A stretch of DNA of 62,818 nucleotides from an uncultured Veillonellaceae bacterium (lineage in GTDB: Bacteria > Bacillota > Negativicutes > Selenomonadales > Selenomonadaceae). The notes below the pieces were generated by a model. That model had not been told where the DNA came from. It ran no database searches and saw nothing but the letters and a program-made list of their open reading frames with translations. The translations under genes and the position numbers were made by a program. Of the stretch, positions 61,053 to 62,818 are shown piece by piece. The stretch is from NCBI GenBank assembly GCA_902801565.1, contig CADCIX010000016.1, positions 1 through 62,818 of the forward strand, written 5' to 3'. Each line of letters begins with the position of its first letter. Positions within the stretch are counted from its first letter, which is position 1.

Positions 61053-61685
61053 TTACAAGGTTTCTTGCATTGCTTGCAGAAGGAAGAGGGAAGAGGTTGC
61101 TCCCGGATCCTGATGGCCGATGCTGCGCTCGCCGAGATAGCTGGCACGGCCTTTGGTGGCGATGATGGTCTTGGTGTATTCCACGCCCTTGGCAGCCGCT
61201 TCTACGGCATCGGCAAGGGCTTCCTTGAGCTCCTTGCCGCCAGCCAATGCCTCTGTCAGTGCCTTGTGGGCAGGGCAGAGGGCATCCAGCATGGTTTTTT
61301 CGCCCTCGGTGGACTTGCCGCGCATCTTGATGCCGCCGATGGCAGCCTCCAGTGCAGCGGCGAAGTCCTCACCGCTGATTTCCATCTTGCCTTTGCAGGC
61401 GTTTCCGGCCTTCATGAAGGCTGTGCCGTAAAGGGGGCCGGAGGCACCGCCGACGGTGGAGACGAGCTGGGTTCCCACCCCTTTGAAAATGGCACCGATA
61501 TCCTGTCCTTCCCATTCGGGCAGCTTTTCCGCAACCTTCTGGAAACCACGGGAGAGGTTGATCCCATGGTCACCATCACCGATGGCATTATCGAGTTCCG
61601 TGAGGAAATCCTTTTCGGATTCGATTTTCTTGACAATGGCTTGAAGCATCTCAATGGTCTTTTTTGCATCAATCATGTAAATCAT
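61053..61685 (-). CDS. dhaL: Dihydroxyacetone kinase subunit DhaL
   Basis: A 210-residue ADP-binding subunit. DNAIGDGDHGINLSRGF supplies the Asp residues that hold the Mg-ADP, and VGGASGPLYGTAFM follows. In PTS-linked kinases DhaM rephosphorylates the ADP bound to DhaL. It is second in the dhaKL unit, 5 bases after dhaK. No dhaM follows: the next gene is convergent. Confidence 0.94.
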   Translation of the reverse strand: MIYMIDAKKTIEMLQAIVKKIESEKDFLTELDNAIGDGDHGINLSRGFQKVAEKLPEWEGQDIGAIFKGVGTQLVSTVGGASGPLYGTAFMKAGNACKGKMEISGEDFAAALEAAIGGIKMRGKSTEGEKTMLDALCPAHKALTEALAGGKELKEALADAVEAAAKGVEYTKTIIATKGRASYLGERSIGHQDPGATSSLFLLQAMQETL

Positions 61686-61690
61686 CCTTT

Positions 61691-62683
61691 TTAACGGCGC
61701 AGAGCCGGAGTATCTGCCTTGGCATCATAGAGCTTCTTGAGCTCATCGTCAAGGCGCAGGAGCGTCAGGGAGAAACCGCACATCTCAATGGAGGTCATGT
61801 AGTTGCCCACCATAGTGTCGTAGATCTTTACACCTTTTTCCGCCAGATAGTCCTGCACGAAGTCATTGATGACGTAGAGTTCCATGAGGGGAGTGCCGCC
61901 CATGCCGTTGACCATGAGGACGACTTCCTTGTCCCTGTAATCGATGTCCGCAAGGATCTTGTCCAGAAGGTGCTTGGCGATGTCGTTGGCCGGGCTGATC
62001 TTTTCCCGATGGGTTCCAGGCTCGCCATGGATGCCGATGCCGATTTCCATTTCATCGTCAGCGAGTTCAAAGCCCGGCTTGCCTGCGGCGGGAACGGTGC
62101 AGGGCGTGATGGCCATGCCCATGCTGCGCACATTGGCAATGACTTTCTCGGCAACGGCCTTGACTTCAGGAAGGGTTGCGCCTTCCTCTGCCTTGGCGCC
62201 TGCAATCTTGTGGACGAGGATGGTTCCTGCCACACCGCGGCGACCTGTGGTGTAGAGGCTGTCCTTGACCGCCACGTCATCGTTGACCACAACATAGTCA
62301 GCCTTGATGTCCTCGTCGCCAGCCATGTCGATGGCCATTTCAAAATTCATGACATCGCCGGTGTAGTTCTTGACGATGCAGAGGGTGCCCTGTTTGGTAG
62401 CAACAGCCTTGATTCCCTCGAAAATCTGGTCCGGGGTCGGGGAGGTGAACACGGCACCTGCCACAGCGCAGTCCAGCATGCCTTCCCCGACATAGCCGCC
62501 ATGCGCAGGCTCATGCCCGCTGCCGCCACCGCTGACGAGGGCGACCTTGTTGTCCGCTTTCTTTTCCGCACGGACCACGACATTGCCGCAGTCCAGCTTG
62601 CGGAGCTTCTTGGGAGCAGATTTCACCAAGCCGCGAATCATCTGTTCCTCAACATCGGCCACATTGTTGATGAGCTTTTTCAT
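61691..62683 (-). CDS. dhaK: Dihydroxyacetone kinase subunit DhaK
   Basis: A 330-residue dihydroxyacetone-binding subunit. VSGGGSGHEPAHGGYVGEGMLD contains the substrate region, and the His that binds dihydroxyacetone covalently lies in the GIHGEPG motif. The ATG at 62683 has AGGAGG upstream; an upstream in-frame start at 62698 is rejected. The 120 bases up to the window edge hold the leader; I could not fix the promoter. Confidence 0.94.
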   Translation of the reverse strand: MKKLINNVADVEEQMIRGLVKSAPKKLRKLDCGNVVVRAEKKADNKVALVSGGGSGHEPAHGGYVGEGMLDCAVAGAVFTSPTPDQIFEGIKAVATKQGTLCIVKNYTGDVMNFEMAIDMAGDEDIKADYVVVNDDVAVKDSLYTTGRRGVAGTILVHKIAGAKAEEGATLPEVKAVAEKVIANVRSMGMAITPCTVPAAGKPGFELADDEMEIGIGIHGEPGTHREKISPANDIAKHLLDKILADIDYRDKEVVLMVNGMGGTPLMELYVINDFVQDYLAEKGVKIYDTMVGNYMTSIEMCGFSLTLLRLDDELKKLYDAKADTPALRR

Positions 62684-62818
62684 AAAAATCCTCCTCACTA
62701 CTTATAGTAATGTTAATATCTCAACTTTCCCACCACGAAAATGAAGCCAATCCCTTGAAAATACTGGCATCGCGTAGGATAAAAAGCTCTGCTTGACAAC
62801 AAAATAGCACCTGTTCTT

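Overview
The window reads as a chromosomal segment of a diderm Firmicute (class Negativicutes, most likely Selenomonadaceae such as Selenomonas or Mitsuokella). The evidence is Firmicutes-type gene neighbourhoods (efp-asp23-amaP-nusB-xseAB-ispA; tlyA-nadK-argR-recN; scpAB; ireB-ruvX; mltG-trmR-trhP) combined with a MinE and a rod-shape/min block more typical of diderms, a giant acyl-CoA dehydratase activase fusion typical of anaerobes, and moderately GC-rich codon use. The assignment is inferred from gene content and order, not from a search. Almost all of the window is ordinary core genome on the + strand.

Layout. 0-2 kb: the 3' remnant of an IS66-type transposase, a small unknown gene and a lone membrane acyltransferase, set among copies of a palindromic repeat that carries a promoter. 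2-11 kb: rRNA methylation, NAD kinase, ArgR, RecN, NUDIX hydrolase, M50 peptidase, ScpAB and a long U32 protein. 11-13.3 kb (- strand): a histidine kinase/response regulator pair. 13.5-21 kb: a morphogenesis block, mreBCD-mrdA-minCDE-rodA. 21-32 kb: a B12-binding-type radical SAM fusion, RNase G, ProS, an MCP-like membrane protein, ireB-ruvX-DUF1292, and mltG-trmR-trhP. 32-42 kb: two HD-GYP proteins bracketing acyP-aroQ-M24 peptidase-efp-asp23-amaP-DUF2273-nusB-xseAB-ispA. 42-43 kb: a solitary tyrosine recombinase (- strand) and tRNA-Lys. 43-48.7 kb: cobS, asparaginase, HAD phosphatase, RlmD, glutamate dehydrogenase. 49-56.8 kb: a 1416-residue activase fusion, an LCP protein, a polysaccharide deacetylase, and metK behind a SAM-I riboswitch. 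57-62.8 kb: typA, sepF, pepD, then dhaKL on the - strand.

How the genes work together: MreBCD, PBP2 and RodA form the elongasome, MinCDE and SepF act on division-site selection and Z-ring anchoring, and MltG, the LCP protein and the deacetylase shape the envelope. NusB, Efp, RlmD, TlyA, TrmR, TrhP, RuvX and RNase G serve RNA maturation and translation.

The unexpected content is in the small DNA. (1) Four copies of a ~55-bp repeat are built on the palindrome TTTTGCC-N3-GGCAAAA; three of them place TTGGCA-N17/18-TATAAT directly upstream of unrelated genes (the 78-residue gene, tlyA, minCDE), which looks like a mobile or shared promoter-operator. (2) Three copies of a 94-95-nt structured repeat each lie between an intrinsic terminator and the start codon of rodA, xseA or cobS. 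(3) A 181-bp MITE-like element begins at the last base of the rodA stop codon. (4) A 12-bp inverted repeat sits on the predicted start of transcription of the lone recombinase. No CRISPR array, prophage or defence island was seen. No gap between genes exceeds about 300 bases.
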